The notes below the pieces were generated by a model that was given only the letters and a program-made list of their open reading frames with translations, searched no databases and was not told where the DNA came from. A DNA stretch of 64,000 bases from JANNRR01 sp031401675 (lineage in GTDB: Bacteria; Pseudomonadota; Alphaproteobacteria; Rhodobacterales; Rhodobacteraceae): NCBI GenBank assembly GCA_031401675.1, contig JANNRR010000011.1, forward strand, positions 8,759-72,758, read 5' to 3'. Position 1 is the first letter of the stretch. Every line of letters starts with the position of its first letter. Both the position numbers and the translations under genes were made by a program. Below are positions 17,124-25,307 of this stretch, piece after piece.

Positions 17124-18124
17124 CAAACCTGCTGGAACTGCGCGCCGTGTCCAAGGTCTATTCCCGCGGGCTGATCAACGCCACCTCGACCACGGCGCTG
17201 CAGGAAATCTCGCTGACCCTGCGCGAGGACGCGCCGACGATCATGACCGTGGCCGGCGAGAGCGGCAGCGGCAAGACGACGCTGGCCATGCTGCTGCTGG
17301 GCTTCATTCCGCCAACCACCGGCCAGATCATCTATCGCGGTCAGGACATCACCACCCTGCGCGGCGAAGACCGCATGGCGTACCGGCGCGAAGTGCAGGC
17401 GGTGTTTCAGGACCCGTTCGCGGTGTTCAACCCGTTCTATACCGTGGATCACCTGCTGACCGTGCCGATCAAGCGCTTCAAGCTGGCAAGGTCCAGAGCC
17501 GAAGCCCGCGACAAGATGGACGAGGCGCTGACCGCCGTCGGGTTGCGGACCGAGGACGTGCTCGGCCGCTTTCCGCATCAATTGTCGGGTGGCCAGCGCC
17601 AGCGAATCAACGTTGCCCGCGCGCTGTTGCTGAAGCCGCGCCTGTTGGTGGCAGACGAGCCGGTGTCGATGGTCGATGCGTCGCTGCGCGCAAGCATTCT
17701 GGAAACCCTGCGCAACCTGCAGCGCGATCACGGCGTGTCGATCATCTATATCACCCATGACCTGACCACCGCCTATCACATCGCCAAGTCGATCATAGTG
17801 CTGTATCGCGGCGCGGTGATGGAAGCCGGTGACGTGGATTCGGTCATCAAGTCGCCGCAACATCCCTATACGCGGCTTCTGGTCGACTCGATTCCCTGGC
17901 CCAACCTGAACCAGCGCTGGGGCACCGATACGATCAAGGCGCGCGAGGCGGGGGCGGCCAGCGCCGGCTGCCTTTTCCGCTCGCGCTGCCCGGTGGCGAT
18001 GCCCGCCTGCAGCGTGCAGCCGCCGTTGTTCCGAATGGCACCACGGCAGGCAGCCTCATGCTATCTGCATGAAAAACAGCCGAAAATCGGACCGGAGCAG
18101 CTTTCTGACTTGTTGCCCGTTTAG
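17120..18124 (+). CDS. ABC transporter ATP-binding protein, DppF type
   Basis: Second ATPase of the importer, 334 aa. Walker A is GESGSGKTT (46-54), signature LSGGQRQR, Walker B LLVADEPVSMVD; the C-terminal extension has GCLFRSRCPVAMPAC. The usual Thr-Ser-Ala-Leu-Asp after Walker B reads PVSMVDAS, a common variant in this subfamily. It is coupled to the DppD-type gene and lies eight bases before a mannonate dehydratase gene, which ties the importer to sugar-acid catabolism. Confidence 0.92.
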   Translation: MTNLLELRAVSKVYSRGLINATSTTALQEISLTLREDAPTIMTVAGESGSGKTTLAMLLLGFIPPTTGQIIYRGQDITTLRGEDRMAYRREVQAVFQDPFAVFNPFYTVDHLLTVPIKRFKLARSRAEARDKMDEALTAVGLRTEDVLGRFPHQLSGGQRQRINVARALLLKPRLLVADEPVSMVDASLRASILETLRNLQRDHGVSIIYITHDLTTAYHIAKSIIVLYRGAVMEAGDVDSVIKSPQHPYTRLLVDSIPWPNLNQRWGTDTIKAREAGAASAGCLFRSRCPVAMPACSVQPPLFRMAPRQAASCYLHEKQPKIGPEQLSDLLPV

Positions 18125-18132
18125 GAAAATCC

Positions 18133-19095
18133 ATGCTGGAAATTGCCGAATTCATCAACCCGACCCCCTCGCCCCTTTGGAAGCTGGCCAAGCAGGCCGG
18201 GGTTGATCTGGCGGTGGGTGGCCTGCCGTTCGACAGCCTGCTTGCTGGCGAGAAGCTGTGTGATCTTGAGCCGCTTCGCCGGATGCAGGAAACCTATGAT
18301 GCCGGCGGCTTCCGCCTTGCCGTCATCGAAGCGCGCCCGCCACTGAACAAGGCCAAACGCGGCCTGCCGGGGCGGGATGAGGAGATTGCGACGGTCTGCA
18401 CTCTGATCGAAAACATGGGCAAGCTGGGTATCCCGGTCTGGTGCTATGAATGGATGACCGATTTCAACTGGGTCCGCACCAACATGGCGACGCCGTCGCG
18501 CGGCGGGTCGGTGGTGACCAGCTTTGATCTGAACGACGTGCCCGACGACCTGACCAAAGAGCCGCCGATTGAGGAAGAGGCGCTGTGGTCCAATCTGGAA
18601 TACTTCCTGAGGAGTGTGCTTCCGGTGGCGGAAAAGGTCGGCGTGAAACTGTCGATGCACCCCGACGATCCACCGTTGTCACCCATTCGCGGCGTGGGCC
18701 GGATCATGCGCAGCATCGCCAACTACCAGCGGCTGGTCGAGATGGTGCCCAGCCCGGCGAACACGATCACCTTGTGCCAGGGCAATTTTACCCTGATGAC
18801 AGATGACCTCCCCGCCGCGATCCGGGGCTTTGGTCCCAAGATCTCGTTTGTGCATTTCCGCGATGTCCGGGGCGTGCCGTCGCGGTTCGAGGAAACCTGG
18901 CACGATGCCGGCCAGACCGACATGCTGGCCTGCATGAAGGCCTACCGCGATATCGGCTTCAACGGCGTTCTGCGGCCAGACCACGTCCCGACGGTCGAAG
19001 GCGACAGCAACGAAAACGCAGGTTACTCGTCGTTCGGCAGGCTCTATGCCATCGGCTACATCCGGGGTTTGCGGGAAGCGGTCTATGCGGGCTAG
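18133..19095 (+). CDS. Mannonate dehydratase family protein (UxuA-like) 1
   Basis: TIM-barrel sugar-acid dehydratase of 320 aa; UxuA converts D-mannonate to 2-keto-3-deoxy-gluconate. Diagnostic segments: VKLSMHPDDPP near residues 174-184, ISFVHFRDVRGVP near 237-249, and the C-terminal LRPDHVPTVEGDS, with the Cys (TLCQGNF), His and Asp residues expected to bind the metal. It is somewhat shorter than enterobacterial UxuA (about 390 aa) but similar to alphaproteobacterial forms. It starts eight bases after the ATPase gene and is followed by an SDR gene three bases later. The exact substrate could be another aldonate. Confidence 0.82.
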   Translation: MLEIAEFINPTPSPLWKLAKQAGVDLAVGGLPFDSLLAGEKLCDLEPLRRMQETYDAGGFRLAVIEARPPLNKAKRGLPGRDEEIATVCTLIENMGKLGIPVWCYEWMTDFNWVRTNMATPSRGGSVVTSFDLNDVPDDLTKEPPIEEEALWSNLEYFLRSVLPVAEKVGVKLSMHPDDPPLSPIRGVGRIMRSIANYQRLVEMVPSPANTITLCQGNFTLMTDDLPAAIRGFGPKISFVHFRDVRGVPSRFEETWHDAGQTDMLACMKAYRDIGFNGVLRPDHVPTVEGDSNENAGYSSFGRLYAIGYIRGLREAVYAG

Positions 19096-19098
19096 ATC

Positions 19099-19923
19099 AT
19101 GAGGATTGCCGTTACAGGCGGCAGCGGCGGCATCGGCCGGGCCATCACCGACGCCGCATTGGCGCAGGGGCATGGCGTGGTCAGCATCGACCGCGTCGCA
19201 CCCCCAGAACCGCTGGCCCGGGCCGGCCTGAGCTATGTCCAAGCTGATGTGGCCGAATACGATGCGCTTGTCGCGGCTTTCACCGGCTGCGACGCGATGA
19301 TCCACATGGCGGCAATCCCGCATCCGATGAAGGACCCCAACCATATCGTGCACAACAACAATGTCGTCGGCAGCTACAACGCAATGCGGGCGGCCGTCGA
19401 GTGCGGGATCATGCGCATTTGTCAGGCCTCATCGGTCAATGCCATCGGTCAGGCCTACAGCCGGGTGCCATGCTACGACTATTTTCCGATCGACGAACAC
19501 CATCCGAACCATGCCGAGGATCCCTACAGCCTCTCGAAATGGATCTGCGAACAGCAGGCCGACGCCTTTGCCCGCCGCTACGAAGGCATCAGCATCGCGT
19601 CGCTGCGCTTTCACTGGGTGCTTCCCGACCGCGCCTATGCGGCAAAACACTATGCCAACCTCGACTGGAAGCCGGAAAAGCACCTCTGGGCCTATACCCG
19701 CCGCGATGCCGCCGCCGACGCCTGCCTGTTGAGCGTCTCGACCGACCTGAACGGGCACGAAGTGTTCTATATCGTCGCCCCCGATACCGCCTCGCCAGAG
19801 CCAAGCAATGACCTTGCCGCCCGGCATTTCCCCGGCATCCCGGTACGGGGCGCGCCGCAGGGCCGCTGGAGTTTCATGACATCGGCCAAGGCCGAACGGC
19901 TGCTGGGCTGGCGGCACCGATGA
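19099..19923 (+). CDS. NAD-dependent epimerase/dehydratase (extended SDR), possibly uronate dehydrogenase
   Basis: A 274-aa Rossmann enzyme. The nucleotide-binding TGGSGGIG is at residues 6-13. The catalytic triad is Ser (CQASSVNAIG region) with YxxxK as YSLSKW near residue 151. Length and layout resemble uronate dehydrogenase, which oxidises glucuronate or galacturonate to the aldarolactone. Two features fit: the RFHWVLPDRAY block and a C-terminal WSFMTSAKAERLLGW. Its place between UxuA-like and enolase-type dehydratases supports action on a uronate or related sugar, but the substrate is inferred. Its stop overlaps a small ORF by ATGA. Confidence 0.75.
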   Translation: MRIAVTGGSGGIGRAITDAALAQGHGVVSIDRVAPPEPLARAGLSYVQADVAEYDALVAAFTGCDAMIHMAAIPHPMKDPNHIVHNNNVVGSYNAMRAAVECGIMRICQASSVNAIGQAYSRVPCYDYFPIDEHHPNHAEDPYSLSKWICEQQADAFARRYEGISIASLRFHWVLPDRAYAAKHYANLDWKPEKHLWAYTRRDAAADACLLSVSTDLNGHEVFYIVAPDTASPEPSNDLAARHFPGIPVRGAPQGRWSFMTSAKAERLLGWRHR

Positions 19924-20024
19924 CGCTGACTCGATTGAGTGCCCAAGAAAGATTGCGCTTTCTTGAGCTGAGATGGCGGTTGCAACGCTACAGAGCTATT
20001 CTTACTGGAGTAATCGACCTATGA
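19920..20024 (+). CDS. Possible 34-codon ORF linking the SDR and HNH genes
   Basis: ATG 19920 overlaps the SDR stop (ATGA), and its own stop TGA 20022-20024 overlaps the ATG at 20021 of the HNH gene (again ATGA). It reads MTLTRLSAQERLRFLELRW and ends in TGVIDL. It is strongly charged and could form an amphipathic helix. The segment RLSAQERLRFLEL resembles RLKPEERLALIREL at the start of the HNH protein. It may be a coupling peptide, a broken gene start or chance; no family is recognised. Confidence 0.3.
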   Translation: MTLTRLSAQERLRFLELRWRLQRYRAILTGVIDL

Positions 20025-21625
20025 GCTCTTTCTATCTTGATCGACTGAAACCTGAGGAGCGACTCGCGTTAATTCGCGAACTGCATGAGACGCAGAAAAG
20101 CCACTGCTTCATCTGTGAAGAGGATGTGGACTTAGCGGTACACAAGAATTCAATCGACATTGATCATGTAGTCCCGCTCTCGGTCGGCGGGAAAGACGAC
20201 CCAAACAACTTTGCGCTTACACATCAAAGTTGCAACCGCTCGAAACAGGCATCGAACCTTGAAGTCGCGCGTATCCTGCATAGGTTCACCCGGCTTCAAA
20301 AAACTCTTCAGGAAGTCAATCGCAGCCCCAACCTTGGCGACGTACTCGCCGAGGCAAAGGGAGGAAGCAGTCAGCTTGGCTTCAAGTCCAATGGAAAGAC
20401 GGTGACTTATAGCTTTGCCGAATTGGGAGATAATACGCTCCATACCGTTCCGGTTTATGTGGATAAACTGAGCGGCTTCACTTACTTCTTCGCTCTAATG
20501 CCAATCGAATATCTGGCTCACGACTCACACATCAACCCGCGCTCGATCAGCGCAAGTATTTCGAAGTTAATTGCGGAATTCTATCAAAAGCGGCCACAGC
20601 TTCATGTGGCCCTGGGCTGGGTAGAATCACCGCAAGGCCGGAGCTCGATTCATGTCTTCGACGGTCAACACAAAGTGGCAGCGCAGATCATGCTTGGAGT
20701 GCGGAGCATCCCTGTTCGCGTCTTCATTGACCCAGATGCGGACACTTTGATTACCACCAACACCAATGCCGGAACTACCCTCAAGCAGGTGGCATTCGAT
20801 AAATCCGTCCAGCGCCACTTAGGCGGAACGCTCTATCAGGACCGCATTCAGCGGTTCCAGACGGAAACGGGCCTAGCAGAGGATGACGTCCGTTTTTCGG
20901 AGCGCGATTTGGTCAACCATTTCAGGGGACAATCGAGTGAAATAAAGCGATACATCCTGGATGCACTTCGAAGTAGCGTAACTTCCGATAAGGAAAACAA
21001 ACTCATGGATTACATTGATTTGGGCGGACGAGGAAAGGAGCGGCCGCTTTCATATAGTACTATCGAAAGGACATTTTACTCATTTTTTGTTTGTCAAGAG
21101 GTACTTCAGACGCCTCTCGATTACTTGCTGGAGGAAGGAAAAAATCCTCGCGATCTGGAACGGCAACAGATTCTACGCCTTATGAATCTTATTGCCCAAG
21201 AGATTTACGTAGAAAAGTTCGATCCCACCCTTGGAACGGACAAGATTGAAAACAGATTGCAGAATGGCACTGACTATCCGCATGAACACCTCCGGGCGGT
21301 TCGCATGAGCAAGGAGGAAATTCTGTACAATTGGTTGAGTTACGTAGGGCAAGTAGCTCACCAATATTTCATCATGCAGGGAACACCGGACCCGCGGGAG
21401 CGGCTGTTTCAGCAACCATTCCCCGAGCAAGTGTGGGAGAACATCCGTAAGTTCGTTCGCAGCTTGCAAGCTCTCCCGATGTGGGTCAATCGGGATCTTT
21501 CGGTGACAGTGTTTGGGGGCAAGCAGAACAACAGTTTCTGGAAAACGGTATTTGAGACAGGGCGAACCCCGCAAGGCATGCAGGTATTGGCACAGCCGCT
21601 GAATCTCATTGAGATGATTAGATGA
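20021..21625 (+). CDS. HNH endonuclease with DGQH-motif domain, putative defence protein
   Basis: A 534-aa protein. The N-terminal HNH nuclease domain (about residues 25-80) has CFIC (Cys29, Cys32), DIDHVVP (Asp48-His49), Asn63 and HQSCNRSK (His68, Cys71). A middle domain carries FDGQHKVAAQ (214-217 DGQH) followed by TNTNAGTTLKQ, resembling the DGQHR/ParB-like domain of DndB-type proteins. The rest is helical with no known motif. I chose ATG 20021, with GGAG ten bases upstream; an in-frame ATG at 19973 would add 16 residues. Base composition is clearly lower in GC than the genes on both sides, and the gene splits a sugar-acid operon, suggesting acquisition by transfer. A nuclease role is likely; defence is inference. 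Confidence 0.75.
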   Translation: MSSFYLDRLKPEERLALIRELHETQKSHCFICEEDVDLAVHKNSIDIDHVVPLSVGGKDDPNNFALTHQSCNRSKQASNLEVARILHRFTRLQKTLQEVNRSPNLGDVLAEAKGGSSQLGFKSNGKTVTYSFAELGDNTLHTVPVYVDKLSGFTYFFALMPIEYLAHDSHINPRSISASISKLIAEFYQKRPQLHVALGWVESPQGRSSIHVFDGQHKVAAQIMLGVRSIPVRVFIDPDADTLITTNTNAGTTLKQVAFDKSVQRHLGGTLYQDRIQRFQTETGLAEDDVRFSERDLVNHFRGQSSEIKRYILDALRSSVTSDKENKLMDYIDLGGRGKERPLSYSTIERTFYSFFVCQEVLQTPLDYLLEEGKNPRDLERQQILRLMNLIAQEIYVEKFDPTLGTDKIENRLQNGTDYPHEHLRAVRMSKEEILYNWLSYVGQVAHQYFIMQGTPDPRERLFQQPFPEQVWENIRKFVRSLQALPMWVNRDLSVTVFGGKQNNSFWKTVFETGRTPQGMQVLAQPLNLIEMIR

Positions 21626-21746
21626 CCGACACGTGGGTTTGTAATCTGTATGCTTGCCGAACGGCGGTATCGTGCCAAAACCGGAGCTCCAAAGTGAACC
21701 AATGCCGCCTGTTTCTCCTCCCACCATGTCCCAGCGAGTCCACGCC

Positions 21747-22925
21747 ATGAAGATCACCAACGTCACCACCGCCGTCATTTCCGGCAATTTCCCCTGGGTT
21801 CTTGTGCGCATCGAAACCGACAAGGGCATCACCGGACTGGGCGAGGCCTACTGGGGGGCTGGTGTCGCCGAACTGGTTCACCGCGCCAAGCCATTGCTGA
21901 TCGGCGAAGACCCGACCAATATCGCCCGGCTGGTGTTCATGATGGAACGGTCGCTGTCAGGCGAAGGCTCGCAGGGCGGCGTGACCGTCACCGCGATATC
22001 CGGCATCGAAATCGCACTTTGGGACCTGATGGGCCGCGCTCACAACCTGCCGATCTCCACCTTTTTCGGCGGCCGCTTCCGCGAAAAGATCCGCATCTAC
22101 GCCGATTGCCACGACGGCGATACGCCCGACCCGGCTGACTACGCCAAACGGGCTGTCGAAGTGGTGGCGGCAGGCTTTACCGCCATCAAGTTCGATCTGG
22201 ACAACCAGAACCCCTACACGCTCGATCTGTCCGACAACGACCACTCCCGCCGTCATTGGGTGGAGCCTTTCAACCGGCTGATCGGCAGTCAGGAAATGGC
22301 GTGGATGGTTTCGGTCGCCACGGCGGTGCGTAAAGCCGTCGGCCCCGAGATCATGGTGGCGATGGACGCGCACTGGAAATTCGGGGTCAATGACGCGATC
22401 AAGCTGGCGCAGGCGTTGGAACCGCTGGATTTGCTGTGGCTGGAAGACCCGGTGCCGCCGCACAATATCGAGGCCCAGCGCCACGTCACCCATTCCACCC
22501 GCACCCCGACCTGCACCGGCGAAAACCTGTATTGGCATCAGGGCTACCGCGAACTGATCGAGAAACAGGCGGTGCGGATTATCACGCCGGATATCCCGAA
22601 AATGGGCGGTCTGCTGGAATTCAAAAAGGTCGCCGACCATGCCAACCTTTATTACATCCCGATGGCGCCGCACAACGTCGCAAGCCCGATCGGTACTGTA
22701 GCCTGCGGCCACGTCTGTGCGGCGATCAGCAACTATCTGGTGATGGAGTATCACGCCCACGATGTCGATTGGTGGGGCGATCTGGTCGAAGGCGGATCGC
22801 CGATCAAGGACGGCTTCATCCCGCTGAACAACAAGCCCGGGCATGGGTTGGCGTTGAACGAAACAGTGGCGAAAGCCCATCTGAAACCGGGCTACTCTTA
22901 TTTCGGCGATAATCCGACGGCGTGA
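21747..22925 (+). CDS. Enolase-superfamily sugar-acid dehydratase 1 (mandelate racemase/muconate lactonizing type)
   Basis: A 392-aa member of the mandelate racemase subgroup. Metal and catalytic residues are visible: Asp207-x-His209 in MVAMDAHWK, Glu233 in WLEDPVPP, Glu259 in CTGEN, Asp282, and His309 in MAPHNVASPIG, with Lys148 in AIKFDLD. This pattern (D-x-H plus a late His) matches acid-sugar dehydratases. An unusual insertion at residues 152-186 (NQNPYTLDLSDNDHSRRHWV) is present. The ATG at 21747 gives the family start MKITN; ATG 21726 is an alternative. The exact sugar acid is unknown. Confidence 0.83.
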   Translation: MKITNVTTAVISGNFPWVLVRIETDKGITGLGEAYWGAGVAELVHRAKPLLIGEDPTNIARLVFMMERSLSGEGSQGGVTVTAISGIEIALWDLMGRAHNLPISTFFGGRFREKIRIYADCHDGDTPDPADYAKRAVEVVAAGFTAIKFDLDNQNPYTLDLSDNDHSRRHWVEPFNRLIGSQEMAWMVSVATAVRKAVGPEIMVAMDAHWKFGVNDAIKLAQALEPLDLLWLEDPVPPHNIEAQRHVTHSTRTPTCTGENLYWHQGYRELIEKQAVRIITPDIPKMGGLLEFKKVADHANLYYIPMAPHNVASPIGTVACGHVCAAISNYLVMEYHAHDVDWWGDLVEGGSPIKDGFIPLNNKPGHGLALNETVAKAHLKPGYSYFGDNPTA

Positions 22926-22932
22926 GGATCAT

Positions 22933-24144
22933 ATGAAAATCAAGGACATAAGGGTCATCGTCGCCTCGCCGGGCCGCAACTTCGTGACGGTAAAGATCAT
23001 CACCGATCAGGGGCTCCATGGCATCGGCGATGCCACGGTGAATGGCCGCGAAAAGGCGGTGGTGGCCTACCTGCAGGACCATTTGATCCCGATCCTGATT
23101 GGCCGCGACCCTTCCCGGATCGAGGACATTTGGCAGTACCTGTACAAGGGTGCCTACTGGCGGCGCGGCCCGATCACCATGGCCGCCATCTCCGGCATCG
23201 ACATGGCGCTATGGGATATCAAGGCCAAGGCGGCGAACATGCCGCTTTATCAGCTGCTGGGCGGCGCCTCGCGCGACAAGGTGATGATCTATCAGCACGC
23301 GGGCGGCATGACGATTGACGAAACCGTCGAGAACGTTGTGGCTTTGCGTGAAAAGGGCCTCGACGCCATCCGCGCCCAGGTCTCGATCCCCGGCCTGCCG
23401 CCGATCTATGGCACCGGGCCATCGACCGATCAGGCCACCGGAGGCATGGTGCAGGCCCGCCCGGTGGAAGAGGTCTGGTCCACCCACAAATACCTGCCCC
23501 TCGTCCCGAAACTCTTCGAGAAACTCCGCGACACGCTGGGCTGGGACGTCCACCTGCTGCACGACACCCACCACCGCCTGACCCCGATCGAGGCGGCGCG
23601 CCTCGGTAAAGACCTTGAACCCTACCGGCTGTTCTGGCTGGAAGATCCGGTGCCGGCCGAATTGCAGGAAGGCTACCGGCTGATCCGTCAGCACACCACC
23701 ACACCGATTGCGCTTGGCGAGATTTTCAACACCATCTGGGATTGCGAAAAGCTGATCAGCGAACAATTGATCGACTATATCCGCGTTACTTCTGTCCATG
23801 CCGGCGGCGTCACCGGCCTGCGCCGCATCTTCGACTTTGCTGCCATCTATCACGTCCGTTCTGCCTGCCACGGACCGATGGATGTCTCGCCGGTCGCGAT
23901 GGGGGCCAATGTCCATGTCGACCGCTGGGTGCCGAATTTCGGCATCCAGGAATACTCCGGCTATACCGATGCCACCCACGAAATGTTCCCGCACGACTGG
24001 CAGCAGCGGGGCGGCTATCTTTACACCGGCGAGGCCATCGGCCACGGTGTCGACATCGACGAGGCCGTCGCCGCCAGACACCCCTACAAACCAGCCTATC
24101 TGCCTGTGGCCCGCGCTGAAGACGGCACGCTCTGGAGTTGGTGA
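22933..24144 (+). CDS. manD: D-mannonate dehydratase ManD (enolase superfamily, RspA-like)
   Basis: Dehydrates D-mannonate to 2-keto-3-deoxy-D-gluconate. It has 403 aa, full length. Residues expected for ManD are in place: Arg147 (AIRAQV) and Tyr159 (PPIYG) as the base pair, Asp211-x-His213 (HDTHHR), Glu237 (LEDPVP), Glu263 (LGEIFN) and His313 in ACHGPMD, plus the C-terminal aromatic end LWSW. It lies seven bases after the previous dehydratase. With UxuA-like proteins in the same operon there are two unrelated folds for mannonate dehydration, so low-activity ManD homologues with a different role are possible. Confidence 0.87.
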   Translation: MKIKDIRVIVASPGRNFVTVKIITDQGLHGIGDATVNGREKAVVAYLQDHLIPILIGRDPSRIEDIWQYLYKGAYWRRGPITMAAISGIDMALWDIKAKAANMPLYQLLGGASRDKVMIYQHAGGMTIDETVENVVALREKGLDAIRAQVSIPGLPPIYGTGPSTDQATGGMVQARPVEEVWSTHKYLPLVPKLFEKLRDTLGWDVHLLHDTHHRLTPIEAARLGKDLEPYRLFWLEDPVPAELQEGYRLIRQHTTTPIALGEIFNTIWDCEKLISEQLIDYIRVTSVHAGGVTGLRRIFDFAAIYHVRSACHGPMDVSPVAMGANVHVDRWVPNFGIQEYSGYTDATHEMFPHDWQQRGGYLYTGEAIGHGVDIDEAVAARHPYKPAYLPVARAEDGTLWSW

Positions 24145-24148
24145 CACC

Positions 24149-25303
24149 ATGAAGATCACGGCGATCAAACCATTCCCGGTCTGGGTCGGCCGCCGCAACC
24201 AGCTGATCGTCAAGGTCGAAACCGATGAAGGTATCTTCGGCTGGGGCGAAAGCGGCCTGTCGGGCCGCGAACGCGCGGTCGTCGGTGCGCTGGAACACTT
24301 CGCCGAGTTCCTGCGGGGGCGCGACCCATTCCTGATCGGCGCGATCTGGCAAGAGGTCTATCGCAGCCAGTATTTCGAAGGCGGTCGGGTCTTGCAGGCG
24401 GCGCTTTCGGCCATCGACATCGCACTGCACGACATCAAGGGCAAGGCGCTTGGCGTGCCGGTCCATCAGTTGCTCGGCGGAAAGCAGCGTGACGTGATCC
24501 CCACCTTTGCCTCGACCCACGCCCCAGACGCAGCAGGCCGGATCGAACAGGCGCAGTCGCTGATTGCTGCTGGCTGGACCGCAATCCGCTTCTTCCCCGA
24601 TTTCTCCGACACGGACGGCATATTCGAACCCCGCGAACACATCGCCTCGACCGCACGCGCCTGCACCCTGGCGCGACAGGCGCTTGGCGATACCGTCGTG
24701 CTCGGCATCGACTGGCACCACCGCCTGTCTGTTGCCGAAGCCGCCAGCTTCTGCCAGAAAATGCCGCGCGGAACGCTCGATTTTCTCGAAGAACCGATCC
24801 GCGACGAGACGCCGGAGGCTTATGAAAGCCTGCGCACCCTGACCGACATTCCCTTTGCCATCGGCGAGGAATTTGCCTCCAAATGGCAATTCCTGCCCTA
24901 TATCGAGCGCGGCATCCACCAGTTCAACCGGCTAGATCTGTGCAACGTCGGCGGCTTTACCGAAGCCATGAAGGTCGCCGGCTGGTCCGAAGCGCATTAT
25001 GTGGACCTGATGCCGCACAACCCGCTTGGCCCGGTTTGCACCGCCGCGACGATCCATTTCTCTGCTGCCGTCGCCAATTTTGCCTGGCTGGAAACCCGGG
25101 TGAACCCCGGCGATCTCTATGCCGGGGGCGAAACGGATGATGTGTTCAACCAGCAGCCGCGGTTGCAGGGCGCGGTCTATCCGGTGCCCGATACCCCCGG
25201 CCTCGGCATCGAAATCGACGAAAAGGCCCTGATCCGCGAAAGCTTCAAATTTTGGGAAGCCCCGCACCTGAAACGCCGCGACGGTTCCGTCACCAACTGG
25301 TAA
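24149..25303 (+). CDS. Enolase-superfamily sugar-acid dehydratase 3 (galactonate dehydratase-like)
   Basis: A 384-aa protein resembling DgoD-type D-galactonate dehydratases. Visible residues: Asp188-x-His190 in GIDWHHRLS, Glu214 in DFLEEPIRDE, Glu240/241 in AIGEEFASKW, Asp263, and His290 in LMPHNPLGPV, the last close to the PHCPLGP of DgoD. Asp-x-His and the late His are the acid/base pair of dehydratases. It starts four bases after ManD at ATG 24149; the long open frame upstream is a shadow of ManD. It is followed four bases later by a close paralogue. The substrate is inferred from family only. Confidence 0.85.
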   Translation: MKITAIKPFPVWVGRRNQLIVKVETDEGIFGWGESGLSGRERAVVGALEHFAEFLRGRDPFLIGAIWQEVYRSQYFEGGRVLQAALSAIDIALHDIKGKALGVPVHQLLGGKQRDVIPTFASTHAPDAAGRIEQAQSLIAAGWTAIRFFPDFSDTDGIFEPREHIASTARACTLARQALGDTVVLGIDWHHRLSVAEAASFCQKMPRGTLDFLEEPIRDETPEAYESLRTLTDIPFAIGEEFASKWQFLPYIERGIHQFNRLDLCNVGGFTEAMKVAGWSEAHYVDLMPHNPLGPVCTAATIHFSAAVANFAWLETRVNPGDLYAGGETDDVFNQQPRLQGAVYPVPDTPGLGIEIDEKALIRESFKFWEAPHLKRRDGSVTNW

Positions 25304-25307
25304 TTGC

